Origin: an uncultured Prevotellaceae bacterium
GTDB taxonomy: Bacteria > Bacteroidota > Bacteroidia > Bacteroidales > Bacteroidaceae
Length of the DNA stretch: 46,272 nucleotides
Reading direction: 5' to 3'
Assembly: GCA_946184125.1 (NCBI GenBank)
Contig: CAMHEL010000013.1
Location: forward strand, 1-46,272
Below the pieces are notes generated by a model that was not told the origin of the DNA, did not search any database, and saw nothing but the letters and a program-made list of their open reading frames with translations. Position numbers and translations under genes: made by a program. Positions 16,474-24,750 of this stretch are shown piece after piece. How positions within the stretch are numbered: the stretch's first letter is position 1; every line of letters starts with the position of its first letter.

Positions 16474-17670
16474 ATGTTCAAACGTTATTTGAGGCCCGTA
16501 CTTGGCTTTCTGGTGGCAGCCGTGGTGTGCTACCTATTGATGGAGTTGATAATTGGGCTTGCCAAGGACAATCTGGAGCCCCGTGAGAAACATACCGAAG
16601 GCACAGACTACGGCTTGCTTGCGTTGTCCATCGGCCTGTCTTTGGTATGGTTGTTTGTCTGTACGTTCATACATCTTGTCATGCACGAACTGGGGCATCT
16701 CATCGCCGGGATGCTGACGGGTTACCGTTTCCTGTCGTTTCGCGTGCTCAAGTTCACCCTCGTCAAAACCGACGAGGGACTGCGGTGGAAACGCTATCAT
16801 ATACCCGGCACTGGCGGACAGTGCCTGCTTGAATTGCCCGAAGGAATGAAGGAGGAGGAAATACCCTGGTTCTGGTACAATGCCGGAGGGGTGCTCATGA
16901 ACCTCCTGCTTGTGGCTATGGCGTTCTTCTTCCTCCGTATGTCACAACATGGACTATTTGGCTTCTCGTTCCTGCTCATGATGATTATCATAGGGCTCTA
17001 TATCCTATTGACCAATGGCATTCCGATGGTCATAGGAGGCATCAGCAACGATGGTCACAATCTGCTGACACTCTGGCGGCAACCTGGCATGAGAAAGTTT
17101 TTCGCACATACATTGCAGATTGCAGGTCTGCTGAGCCGGGGAAAACGTGTGGGGGAGGTGCCGAGAGAATGGATAGAGGACATTCCGGTCAGCGTGAAGA
17201 GCACCTATCTCGAAATAGGCAACCGTGTCAACTACATGTCGCTCCTCGAGGATTTGGGAAGATATGTAGAGGCACGCATGGTGGGCGAGGAACTCATCGG
17301 GCTGGGTAAGGCTTTGCCGCAGATTTTCAGAATGGAGGTAGGAGGTGAGTTGGTCATGATGGAACTGATGACCGCAAAACGCAGTGCGGTCGTCGACAGA
17401 TTGTGGACGACCGCACTGCAGCGTTACACCTTGCTCAACAGCAAGTTCTCTCCCATCAAATTGGCTGTGCTCTACACCTATGAGCTGTTATACAGACGAG
17501 ACAGGGAGAAAGCCAACACCTACCGTGAGCAACTTGAGAAATATCAGCATGATTTCATGATGCCGGGGGAAGCCCGAACGGCACTCAGCCTTGTCGGTGC
17601 TGCCGACAGCCGCTACAGCGAATCACTTCAGGCCGAATTGCCACCAGTCGAAGTTGAAGGTGCCGTTTAG
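16474..17670 (+). CDS. M50-type integral membrane zinc metalloprotease
   Basis: A 398-residue membrane protein with a site-2-protease-like core. Hydrophobic helices lie at about 10-30 and 47-70, then HELGH at 71-75 (zinc ligands H71 and H75, catalytic E72). Further helices at about 140-155 and 160-187 lead to NDGHNL at 192-197, whose aspartate can be the third zinc ligand. No PDZ domain is visible. The second half is soluble and helical. Relatives cleave membrane-bound regulators or handle membrane proteins; no specific substrate can be named. It stands 112 bp after the AlkD-like gene. Its last 16 codons overlap the GH43 gene on the other strand by 48 bp, so its tail is read from the complement of a carbohydrate-binding module. 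Confidence 0.8.
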   Translation: MFKRYLRPVLGFLVAAVVCYLLMELIIGLAKDNLEPREKHTEGTDYGLLALSIGLSLVWLFVCTFIHLVMHELGHLIAGMLTGYRFLSFRVLKFTLVKTDEGLRWKRYHIPGTGGQCLLELPEGMKEEEIPWFWYNAGGVLMNLLLVAMAFFFLRMSQHGLFGFSFLLMMIIIGLYILLTNGIPMVIGGISNDGHNLLTLWRQPGMRKFFAHTLQIAGLLSRGKRVGEVPREWIEDIPVSVKSTYLEIGNRVNYMSLLEDLGRYVEARMVGEELIGLGKALPQIFRMEVGGELVMMELMTAKRSAVVDRLWTTALQRYTLLNSKFSPIKLAVLYTYELLYRRDREKANTYREQLEKYQHDFMMPGEARTALSLVGAADSRYSESLQAELPPVEVEGAV

Positions 17671-20451
17671 CTTCTCGAAATGCAGGTAAAGGTCATGGAC
17701 GCCCTTGACGTTCTCCACCTTTGCCGTCACCGTCTTGAACTTCTCGTCGCCGCCGGTGGCCTTGACCATTGCCCGGCCTATCTCCTGTCCTTCGATGCCG
17801 TCGATGCGCAGGACGATGGTGCCGCTGCCTTTGGCTGATGCCACACTGGCCATGAACTTCCTGGCGCCCTCGGAACCGAAGTCGACACCCTTGATGCGGA
17901 TATACTCACCCTCGTCGATGTCGGTGATGTACATTCCCACCCGGCCGGTGGAGTAGGGCATGTCCTTCACCACGCCCGTGTTTTTGATGCCTATTTTCTG
18001 ACTCTTCAGTCCTTTACCCCAAGCCATTTTCTCGGCCTCCACACGCTTGAAGGGGTTGACATATTCCAACTGCTTCATGGGATCCTGGTCGAGCCAGTAG
18101 GGGATTTCCTGGATGGTGCCATCGGCATTGTAGGTGATTTCCTGGGCACTGACGGAGCGGCGCTCATGATGCTCCCACGTGTCGATGTGCATGATGTCGT
18201 AGTTCTGGCCGAACACATAGCTCTTGCCCTTGTAGTCGACGATGCCGGGATGGTTGCCGCGGTCGCGCTCGGTGGGGCGCATGATGTAGCCCTTGCACTC
18301 CCATTTCCCTGTGGGGCTGTCGCTCATGGCGTAGCCCAAGGCCTCGGGGCAGCAGGTGCTGGCATAGGCCAGGTAGTAATGACCATTGCGCTTGTAGAAC
18401 CAAGGTCCCTCCTGATAGTGGTCGATGTGATAGTCGAGTTTGACGATGTCGCCACTGGTCGAAATCATGTCCTCGTTGAGTTTCACATAATAGGTGTTGG
18501 GATTGCCCCAGTACATGTAGGCCTGGCCGTCGTCATCGACAAACACGGTGGGGTCGATGTCCTCCCAGTGCTCTTTCTGCCACACCAAAGGCTCGCCGAG
18601 GGGGTCTTTGAAAGGACCGTAGGGGCTGTCGGCCACCAGCACGCCGATGCCATGGCCGTGCAGGGGAGCATAGAGATAGTACTTGCCGTTGCGCTCCACG
18701 GTCTGGATGGCCCAAGCGCCATTCTCACGGCTGCGCCACTCGAAGTCGCGGAGCGATGCCACGGCTCCATGCTCCGTCCAGTTCACCATGTCGGTGGTGG
18801 AGAACAGCAGCCAGTCGTACATGAAGAAGCCTGCAGAGCTCTTCTCCTTCTCATCGTGGATGTCCTCGGGATGGGAGTCGTGCGAGGTGTAGAGGAAGAG
18901 CGTGTCGCCCACCACCAGAGGCGATGGGTCGGCGGTGTACTTCGTGGTGAACAGCGGCATGTTGCATTCCTCGATGCCACGGAACTTCCACCAGTCGAAA
19001 TTCATCAGTTTCACACCCTTGCGGCCATGGAAGACGAAGTAGAGGTCGTGGATGCCCACAATGGGTGAGCGAAGGTCGGCCACCACCTCCTGCCATTTCT
19101 CCCAACCGCCTGTGTGCCCCACGTCAAGACGTGCCACCTGCTTGCCGTTGAGACTGTCGATGCGCACCTCTATGCTGCCTCCACGGAGCGCGCTTGCCAC
19201 ACTTGCCGTGAACGTTCGGGGCACTTTCTTGCCGAAATCCACGGCCTGCAATTTGATGTAGTCATCGTTGTGGATGTCGGAAACAAAGACTCCTGTCTCG
19301 TCGTTCCACTCGCTCTTCACGCCTTTCGAGAAGGCCATCGTCTCGGCTTCCACGCGCTTGTAGGGGTTGAGCGTCCCCACAGGTGCCACACCCTTGTCGG
19401 TGGGCTGGATGATGGGGAAGGTGCCGTCGGCATTGAACTGGAACTCCTCCACGGCTACACTGCGCCCGAAACCACCGCCGCCGGGGAGTTTGCCCGTGTG
19501 ATAGAAGAAGTAGTCGTGGCCCTTGAAGCGCTCGTAGCCGCAGTGGTTGGTGAAGGACCCTGTGCCGCCCTCGGGCATGATGGTGCCCTTGTAGGTCCAG
19601 GGACCTGTGGGAGAGGGTGCCTCGGAGTAGGCCAGATGCTCGGGAACGCCACCAGCGGCGTAGAGCAAATAATAGCCTTTCGGGGAAACACCCTTCTTTG
19701 AGACCTGCTGCTGGGGCTTCTTCATTATCCACGGTCCCTCGGTGTAGGTGTCCTTGTATTTCTTGTCTTTCTCGCGTTTCGACATGTCGGGGGCACCAAA
19801 GCCTTCCTCGGTCATGTCTATCAGGCTCACCTCGCCGTCGATACTGATCATGTCGGCGTTGAGCTTGGCGCAGTAGATGCGGGGATTGCCCCAGTAAAGC
19901 CATGCCTGGCCATCGTCGTCAATCATCACCGTGGGGTCGATATGGTCCCAGCTGCCATTCTCATACAGCGGTTTGCCTATGGCATCGCGGAAAGGGCCTG
20001 TCGGTGTGTCGGCAACGGCAACGCCAATGGCCATGCCCTTCGACAGGCGTGAATGGGCGCAGACATACCAATAGAACTTGCCATTGCGCTCGATGCACTG
20101 CGAGGCCCATGCCCTGTCGTCGGCCCATCTGAAGCTTTCCAAGGCAAGAGGACTGCCATGGTCGGTCCAGTTCACCATGTCGGAACTGCTGTATACGCGC
20201 CACTCCTGCATCCAGAAGAAGTCGGCATTGTCCTCATCGTGGCCGGTATAGACGTAGATGCGGTCGCCATGCACCATCGGCGCAGGGTCGCTTGTGTACC
20301 AGGTCTGAACGAAGGGATTTTGTCCAAAAGCCGGCATTGCCCACAAAGCCAGCATGGCGATGGAAAGAAAAACACTCACTCTGCGAAAACAACATGGTTG
20401 TCTGCGTGCCGCCATGATGGACATGGCATGGTTGAAAATAGTTGATTTCAT
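17623..20451 (-). CDS. Secreted double GH43 glycosidase with two CBM6-type modules
   Basis: A 942-residue protein: signal peptide (about 20-43, ending AMPAFGQ), GH43 domain 1 (45-350), CBM6-like module 1 (363-492), GH43 domain 2 (495-790), CBM6-like module 2 (801-942). Each five-bladed propeller keeps the three acidic residues expected: D55, D172, E238 in the first and D508, D633, E681 in the second. The two halves are clearly homologous, pointing to an internal duplication of a GH43-CBM6 unit. Family members act on arabinoxylan, arabinan or xylo-oligosaccharides; the exact bond cannot be assigned. No SusC/SusD pair or other glycosidase adjoins it, so it is an isolated enzyme rather than part of a visible PUL. 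Two intact active sites suggest both domains work. Confidence 0.9.
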   Translation of the reverse strand: MKSTIFNHAMSIMAARRQPCCFRRVSVFLSIAMLALWAMPAFGQNPFVQTWYTSDPAPMVHGDRIYVYTGHDEDNADFFWMQEWRVYSSSDMVNWTDHGSPLALESFRWADDRAWASQCIERNGKFYWYVCAHSRLSKGMAIGVAVADTPTGPFRDAIGKPLYENGSWDHIDPTVMIDDDGQAWLYWGNPRIYCAKLNADMISIDGEVSLIDMTEEGFGAPDMSKREKDKKYKDTYTEGPWIMKKPQQQVSKKGVSPKGYYLLYAAGGVPEHLAYSEAPSPTGPWTYKGTIMPEGGTGSFTNHCGYERFKGHDYFFYHTGKLPGGGGFGRSVAVEEFQFNADGTFPIIQPTDKGVAPVGTLNPYKRVEAETMAFSKGVKSEWNDETGVFVSDIHNDDYIKLQAVDFGKKVPRTFTASVASALRGGSIEVRIDSLNGKQVARLDVGHTGGWEKWQEVVADLRSPIVGIHDLYFVFHGRKGVKLMNFDWWKFRGIEECNMPLFTTKYTADPSPLVVGDTLFLYTSHDSHPEDIHDEKEKSSAGFFMYDWLLFSTTDMVNWTEHGAVASLRDFEWRSRENGAWAIQTVERNGKYYLYAPLHGHGIGVLVADSPYGPFKDPLGEPLVWQKEHWEDIDPTVFVDDDGQAYMYWGNPNTYYVKLNEDMISTSGDIVKLDYHIDHYQEGPWFYKRNGHYYLAYASTCCPEALGYAMSDSPTGKWECKGYIMRPTERDRGNHPGIVDYKGKSYVFGQNYDIMHIDTWEHHERRSVSAQEITYNADGTIQEIPYWLDQDPMKQLEYVNPFKRVEAEKMAWGKGLKSQKIGIKNTGVVKDMPYSTGRVGMYITDIDEGEYIRIKGVDFGSEGARKFMASVASAKGSGTIVLRIDGIEGQEIGRAMVKATGGDEKFKTVTAKVENVKGVHDLYLHFEKLNGTFNFDWWQFGLK

Positions 20452-20470
20452 TGTGTTCCCGTTTTTGTGG

Positions 20471-20478
20471 CAAAGATA
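20471..20478 (-). promoter_or_regulatory. -7 box for the GH43 gene
   Basis: Minus-strand TATCTTTG, 19 bp upstream of the start codon. A TTTG exists further upstream but at 24 bp spacing, outside the usual range. Confidence 0.6.
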
Positions 20479-20618
20479 ACTATTTTTTTTATTTTAGTTG
20501 CACAAAAAAAGTTGCTTATATCGCCAATGTTACAAAAACCAATGATTGTGAAACGCAGGATAGCATCTGTGGAGGCAATACTGTCTTGGCTAACCACAGT
20601 CTGAACGGAAAGGTGTCC

Positions 20619-21461
20619 CTATTTTGCAATACCTGCAAGCCGGGCTGCCTCTGCAGTGAGGAAAGGTTGGGCAGCTTCGTAGGGAATCACTATTTCCTGT
20701 GAGCCCATGTCCCAGAAGCTGATTTCTAAAGGCGGATACTCCAGGTGCACACCGTCAGGGGCCAGGAATACATTGTTGCCTGGCAGATGCAGCCGCTCGC
20801 GATTGCCGTAGTTGGCCTCCAGAAAATCACCGATTTCCTGAGCAAATTTCTTCGCGTCAATTTCTTCCTCTGATTTAATAAGGTATTTCCATAAGACGCC
20901 CTGCATCCGGTCTGTCAAATCCTCATCCTCCACGAAGATGTCAACGGCAGTTCCGTCCGACTTACTGAAAGTCATGGTCTTAGACCCGCGGTTGTCGTGT
21001 GCCCCACCGCAAAACTCTCCGTCGTAGCAGGCATAGCTCACATAGCGGTCGGTCTCCGCCACTTTCAGGATAGAAAAGTTCCGAAACCAAGTCACCTCAT
21101 AGACTATCCCTGACTCTGCGCAGTCGGCGGCATATTCCTGCTGGTCTTCTGCACAGACCCGGCAGAGGGTGTCGGTGTAATTGTCGAGAAAGGTCTTGAA
21201 TGCTCCCTCATCGCAGGTGTTCGACGGGTAGGCGATGTCGGCGTTTGAAAAGGAATGCATGCATTGAAAGATAAAGTCGATGACAGCTCTGCGCACCGGA
21301 CTGTCGGCACCATTGGGGAATTGCACCCACACATGAGAGGAGCCGCCCTTCTGCTCTTTCTCCACTTCTATTTGCACGATGTTCAGATTATTGTCGGCCA
21401 TCGTGCCCAGATTGATGGCCAGCATCCACAATAGGGTCATGATTATTTTCTTCATTCTCAT
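20619..21461 (-). CDS. Secreted DUF3298/RsiV-like protein
   Basis: A 280-residue protein with an N-terminal signal peptide (basic MRMKK, then a hydrophobic stretch ending near TMADNN). The body resembles the RsiV/DUF3298 fold: SYACYDGEFCGGAHDNRGS near the middle corresponds to the usual Y-x-GGAHP segment, and the C-terminal EIVIPYEAAQPFLT matches the family end. In Bacillus, RsiV is an anti-sigma factor that binds lysozyme; here there is no transmembrane anchor to a cytosolic anti-sigma domain, so it is a periplasmic or secreted relative of unknown role. Four or more cysteines suggest disulfides. A start two codons downstream (MKKII) is equally possible. It has its own promoter and is probably monocistronic. 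Confidence 0.75.
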   Translation of the reverse strand: MRMKKIIMTLLWMLAINLGTMADNNLNIVQIEVEKEQKGGSSHVWVQFPNGADSPVRRAVIDFIFQCMHSFSNADIAYPSNTCDEGAFKTFLDNYTDTLCRVCAEDQQEYAADCAESGIVYEVTWFRNFSILKVAETDRYVSYACYDGEFCGGAHDNRGSKTMTFSKSDGTAVDIFVEDEDLTDRMQGVLWKYLIKSEEEIDAKKFAQEIGDFLEANYGNRERLHLPGNNVFLAPDGVHLEYPPLEISFWDMGSQEIVIPYEAAQPFLTAEAARLAGIAK

Positions 21462-21484
21462 AGTCTTGTTTGGTTATTACAGTG

Positions 21485-21492
21485 CAAAAATA
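21485..21492 (-). promoter_or_regulatory. -7 box for the DUF3298-like gene
   Basis: Minus-strand TATTTTTG followed by C, 23 bp upstream of the start codon. A good -33 element is not seen. Confidence 0.55.
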
Positions 21493-21632
21493 GAAAAGTT
21501 GGACGAAAAAGTGGCATTTCTTTTACAAAATTGTATTTGTTTCTTTCAAAAAGGCTCTCAAACGGTTGTTCCAAAATCAATAAGTAGGTGATAAATTTAG
21601 ATGATTATTTGAAAAAAAACTGTCCAAAAAGA

Positions 21633-21662
21633 TTGGAAAAACAGAAAAAATCACTAAATTTG
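21633..21662 (+). promoter_or_regulatory. Promoter for the structured RNA / cotH leader
   Basis: TAAATTTG at 21655-21662 is a full -7 match, with TTGG at 21633-21636, 18 bp upstream, as the -33 element. The start codon of the next gene lies 371 bp downstream, far beyond normal leader length in this window. Confidence 0.6.
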
Positions 21663-21667
21663 CAAAG

Positions 21668-21993
21668 TCTTATCCCTGTCTTGCTATTTTTAAAGATAAC
21701 AGGTCGGCGATAGACACTACATGATTAAAAGCGTCATCGAAATGCTTTGTTCTTGGCTAGTTGGAACCTAGGAAATTTCATTGCAAGACAAGGACAAGAT
21801 CTGAAGTGAATGCTTACGGGTATGCAATTATTGTATCCCTGGGGGTGTGTTGTGAGGGTATATTATACCCTCATGCACACTTTCCCTGGATGGTGCATCA
21901 TAAAACGTGGGTATCACTCTGACTCGTCTTTTTGCAAGGGTTTTCCTAGGACCTCAACGGCAGACGAGCAGGTGTAGATACCCGCGCTTTTTT
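21668..21993 (+). ncRNA. Unassigned structured RNA (free sRNA or long cotH leader)
   Basis: This roughly 325-nt stretch carries no convincing reading frame but a series of stem-loops. Arms: CCTGT 21675-21679 with ACAGG 21699-21703; CGAT-A-GAC 21708-21715 with GTCATCG 21733-21739; an imperfect stem 21750-21756 with 21768-21774; GGG-T-ATGCA 21818-21826 with TGTATCCC 21832-21839. The strongest has TGAGGGTA 21853-21860 and TACCCTCA 21866-21873 around a TATTA loop, extended outward by GTGTG/CACAC. The last is a terminator-like hairpin ending in six T. CCTAGG occurs twice (21767 and 21945) and could form a long-range or intermolecular contact. It does not fit tmRNA, RNase P RNA, or the TPP and cobalamin riboswitch sequences I can recall. 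The 5' end assumes transcription starts about 6 nt after the -7 box. Confidence 0.55.
21906..21993 (+). terminator. Long hairpin with T-run (terminator or attenuator)
   Basis: CGTGGGTATC (21906-21915) pairs with GATACCCGCG (21977-21986) over ten base pairs with one G-T wobble. Inside it CTCGTC (21923-21928) pairs with GACGAG (21963-21968). A C and six T follow (21988-21993). It lies 40 bp before the cotH start, so read-through must occur, or be regulated, if cotH is expressed from the promoter at 21655. Confidence 0.65.
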
Positions 21994-22033
21994 ATTGTGT
22001 GGTCGGAAAACCATTTCAATAGATAGCATACTT

Positions 22034-24490
22034 ATGAATCTGAGGATTATTTCTGTGCTTACCATTGTGACTGGAATGTTTTACACCATACCCTCCCATT
22101 CACAATTAGTCATCAATGAATTGATGCAATCAAACATCGACTGTATCATGGACGACATGAATGAATTTCCTGATTCATGGGTGGAACTTTACAACGTTGG
22201 CGACACAACTGTCAGTCTCGGCAGTTACAAAATCGGTGTGACAGACGATGTGGAAATAGCATGGAAACTGCCCGATATAGTAGTTGATGCCGATGCTCAT
22301 GTTCTGGTATATTGCGACAAGGAAGCAAGTGGGTGGCATACTGATTTCAGGCTGGAATCAGGTAAAGGAGGTCTGCTTTTCCTTTTCGTGGGCGATTCGA
22401 TAGCCGATATGGTTAGTGAAATTCCGAAGCAGCCTGCTCCCAACATCGCCCTCGGCAGAAAAGATGACGGGGCGGATGAATGGGGATACCAATACTCCGC
22501 CACACCCGGCTTTCCCAATTGTGGCCAATTATGTGAGAACATTCTCGGCGATCCCATTTTCAGTGAGAAAGGAAAGGCGACAACGAGCAAAGATACCATC
22601 ACGCTCGAACTGTCTTTACCTGAAGACGCTCCGATTGGCACCGTCATCAAGGTGACTTTCGACGGGAGCGAACCCACTTTGTCGAGCATGGACTATAGCA
22701 CGCCCATCGACATCACCACCACGCAGACAGTCAGGGCTAAGTTATTTTGCCAAGGATATTTGTCGCCCAGAGCAGTCACACATTCCTATTTGTTCTTCGA
22801 TAGGGAAATCACACTTCCTGTGGTCTCAATCGTGACGGACAGCACCTATTTCTTTGACAACCATATAGGCATATATGTGGATGGCGACTACGATGCGGAT
22901 AAGAAAAACTACAATTTCAAATGGAGGCGTCCTGTCAATTTCGAGTTTTTCCCCCAACCTGAAAACGAAAGCCAAATCAACCAGCTCTGTGAAACACGGG
23001 TTCAAGGTGGCGCAACAAAAAGCTGCAAACTAAAGTCACTGGCCATTTATGCCCACAAGCGATTTGGCAAGAAACGTCTCAAATATGAGTTCTTTCCCGA
23101 CCAGAAACCAGGTGTCGATGATTTCAAGTCAATCATCATTCGCAATGCAGGCAATGACTTCAATTACCTGTTCATGCGTGATGCAATCATTCAAAGAGCC
23201 ATGGCCAAGCATACCGATTTGGACTGGCAGGCATGGTGTCCCACCATCGTATTCATCAATGGAGTTTATAAAGGTATGCTCAACATCAGGGAGAGAAGCA
23301 ATGCCGACAACATCTATTCCAACTATGATGGCTTGGAAGACATCGACATGGTGGAGAATTGGTGGAATGCGAAAGAAGGTGACATGAAAAACTGGAATGC
23401 TTTCAAGAAATTCTGGAGTGAGCAAGGCCATACCCTCGAGGAATATGCACAGTGGATGGACTGGGAAGAGTTCATCAATCTCATGTTGATGAACTTGTAT
23501 CAAAACAATCGGGACTTCCCCGGCAACAACTTCGTGACGTGGAGACCACGAAAGGAAGGAGGACGGTGGCGGTTTGTGGCAAAAGACGTTGACTTCGGAT
23601 TAGGACTTAATAGTTCGAAGCCTGATTTCAATACTTTAGCATGGTTGTATGACAAGAATTATGATTCTTACTTCAATTGGGCCAATAAATCTGAACATAC
23701 GCTTCTTTTCCGAAATCTGATGGAAGACGATGACTTCAAAAGAGAGTTTATCGACAGAGCTGCCATATACATGGGTGACTTTATGAATGAAAGTGGCATA
23801 AGGGAAGTGTGGGATCCCATGTATGAGCAAATCCAAACAGAGTATCCCTATCATTGGAAACTCAACATCCCATCGTGGTACAAATATGGCAACGAGCTGA
23901 ACAAAGCTCGGGACTGGCTGGCCAACCGGACACATTATTTCTACAATTTTCTGTCCGACTTTTACGAGTTGGGGGAGGCCATCCCGGTATCCATCAACAC
24001 AAATGCTGAGCCTGAAGATCTGAAAGACATAGAGGTAAGTATAAATAATGTGAAGTTGTCAAAAGGCCTGTTTGACGGAAAATTCTTCTATGGCAGGACA
24101 ATGGATATCATAGCTACATCAATAAACGAAAAAAAAGTGATTGGATGGAATACTTTCATCGTCATCGACAGCACAACAACAAAGAAAGATGTAACTTCGG
24201 GTGATAAAATCTCTCTTACATTACCCTCATGCGAGAAGGTCATCATTGAGGCACAATTCGACAATGAGGATGGCATCTTCAGTCTAATGCAGGATGATAT
24301 AAAATGGACATTTGAAAATGATGTGCTGACACTCCGGCAAGTAGACCAAAACACACCAGTGGATATATACGACCTCGCTGGCCGTTTGGTGTTCAAAGGT
24401 CAAGGCTATGGTCATAATATGACAATCCCTATTCCACTAAAAGGTTTTCATATCGTCAGAGTGGGAAATCATATCCTCAAAGTGAGGTGA
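22034..24490 (+). CDS. Secreted CotH-kinase-family protein with lamin-tail domain and Por-type C-terminus
   Basis: An 818-residue exported protein. The start at 22034 (MNLRIISVLT) gives a clean signal peptide ending near SHSQ; an upstream in-frame start would bury it. Domains in order: lamin-tail-like (24-165, LVINELMQSN, then WVELYNVGD), chitobiase C-terminal-like beta domain (170-255, VTFDGSEPT), CotH kinase-like domain (260-640; IRNAGNDF, VFINGVYKGMLNIRE and KDVDFGLG, the last in the position of the metal-binding D-x-DFG motif), and a C-terminal sorting-like domain (745-818; VDIYDLAGRLV to HIVRVGNHILKVR). CotH proteins are atypical kinases that phosphorylate spore-coat or surface proteins. 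The tail suggests type IX secretion. By eye it is A/T-richer than the metabolic genes. It follows the structured RNA. Confidence 0.85.
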   Translation: MNLRIISVLTIVTGMFYTIPSHSQLVINELMQSNIDCIMDDMNEFPDSWVELYNVGDTTVSLGSYKIGVTDDVEIAWKLPDIVVDADAHVLVYCDKEASGWHTDFRLESGKGGLLFLFVGDSIADMVSEIPKQPAPNIALGRKDDGADEWGYQYSATPGFPNCGQLCENILGDPIFSEKGKATTSKDTITLELSLPEDAPIGTVIKVTFDGSEPTLSSMDYSTPIDITTTQTVRAKLFCQGYLSPRAVTHSYLFFDREITLPVVSIVTDSTYFFDNHIGIYVDGDYDADKKNYNFKWRRPVNFEFFPQPENESQINQLCETRVQGGATKSCKLKSLAIYAHKRFGKKRLKYEFFPDQKPGVDDFKSIIIRNAGNDFNYLFMRDAIIQRAMAKHTDLDWQAWCPTIVFINGVYKGMLNIRERSNADNIYSNYDGLEDIDMVENWWNAKEGDMKNWNAFKKFWSEQGHTLEEYAQWMDWEEFINLMLMNLYQNNRDFPGNNFVTWRPRKEGGRWRFVAKDVDFGLGLNSSKPDFNTLAWLYDKNYDSYFNWANKSEHTLLFRNLMEDDDFKREFIDRAAIYMGDFMNESGIREVWDPMYEQIQTEYPYHWKLNIPSWYKYGNELNKARDWLANRTHYFYNFLSDFYELGEAIPVSINTNAEPEDLKDIEVSINNVKLSKGLFDGKFFYGRTMDIIATSINEKKVIGWNTFIVIDSTTTKKDVTSGDKISLTLPSCEKVIIEAQFDNEDGIFSLMQDDIKWTFENDVLTLRQVDQNTPVDIYDLAGRLVFKGQGYGHNMTIPIPLKGFHIVRVGNHILKVR

Positions 24491-24639
24491 TTGAAAAGAT
24501 GTGTCATGCCTTCCAAAGCAGCACTCAATGGCATCGCATCATCATGAGGCGTAACAAGGTGTTTTTACGCACAGAACCACTGTACAGCGGCATTCCCATC
24601 CGTCATGCAAACCGAATGCAATGATTCTTGCTTCAATAG

Positions 24640-24678
24640 CTGATGAGCATCTGACATTCATCGGACAATCCTTTTTTT
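24640..24678 (+). terminator. Possible terminator after cotH
   Basis: CTGATGAG (24640-24647) can pair with TTCATCGG (24657-24664), with two G-T pairs, and a run of seven T follows at 24672-24678. The 7-nt distance between stem and T-run makes it a weak candidate. The rest of 24491-24750 shows nothing coding. Confidence 0.35.
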
Positions 24679-24688
24679 CAAACTTCAA

Positions 24689-24720
24689 TTTGGTGGTTTC
24701 GATTTTATTGTATAATTTTG
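24689..24720 (+). promoter_or_regulatory. Complete -33/-7 promoter for the first AAA ATPase gene
   Basis: TTTG at 24689-24692 and TAATTTTG at 24713-24720, exactly 20 bp apart, both full matches. The start codon is 30 bp downstream. Confidence 0.75.
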
Positions 24721-24750
24721 GCCTGTCAATGATGATGCGTTATTAGGTAT

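Noticed and set aside
20619..21461. Calling the DUF3298-like protein an anti-sigma factor for the sigma gene at 28282
   Set aside because: It is exported without a cytosolic domain, lies 7 kb away on the other strand, and the sigma factor already carries its own membrane tail.
21668..21993. Assigning the structured region to tmRNA, RNase P RNA, or a TPP or cobalamin riboswitch
   Set aside because: None of the hallmark sequences of these RNAs that I know could be found, and the ends do not pair as in tmRNA or 6S RNA. It is left unassigned.
21668..24490. Retron: structured RNA followed by a protein gene
   Set aside because: The downstream protein is a secreted CotH-type protein, and no reverse transcriptase with a YADD motif is near.
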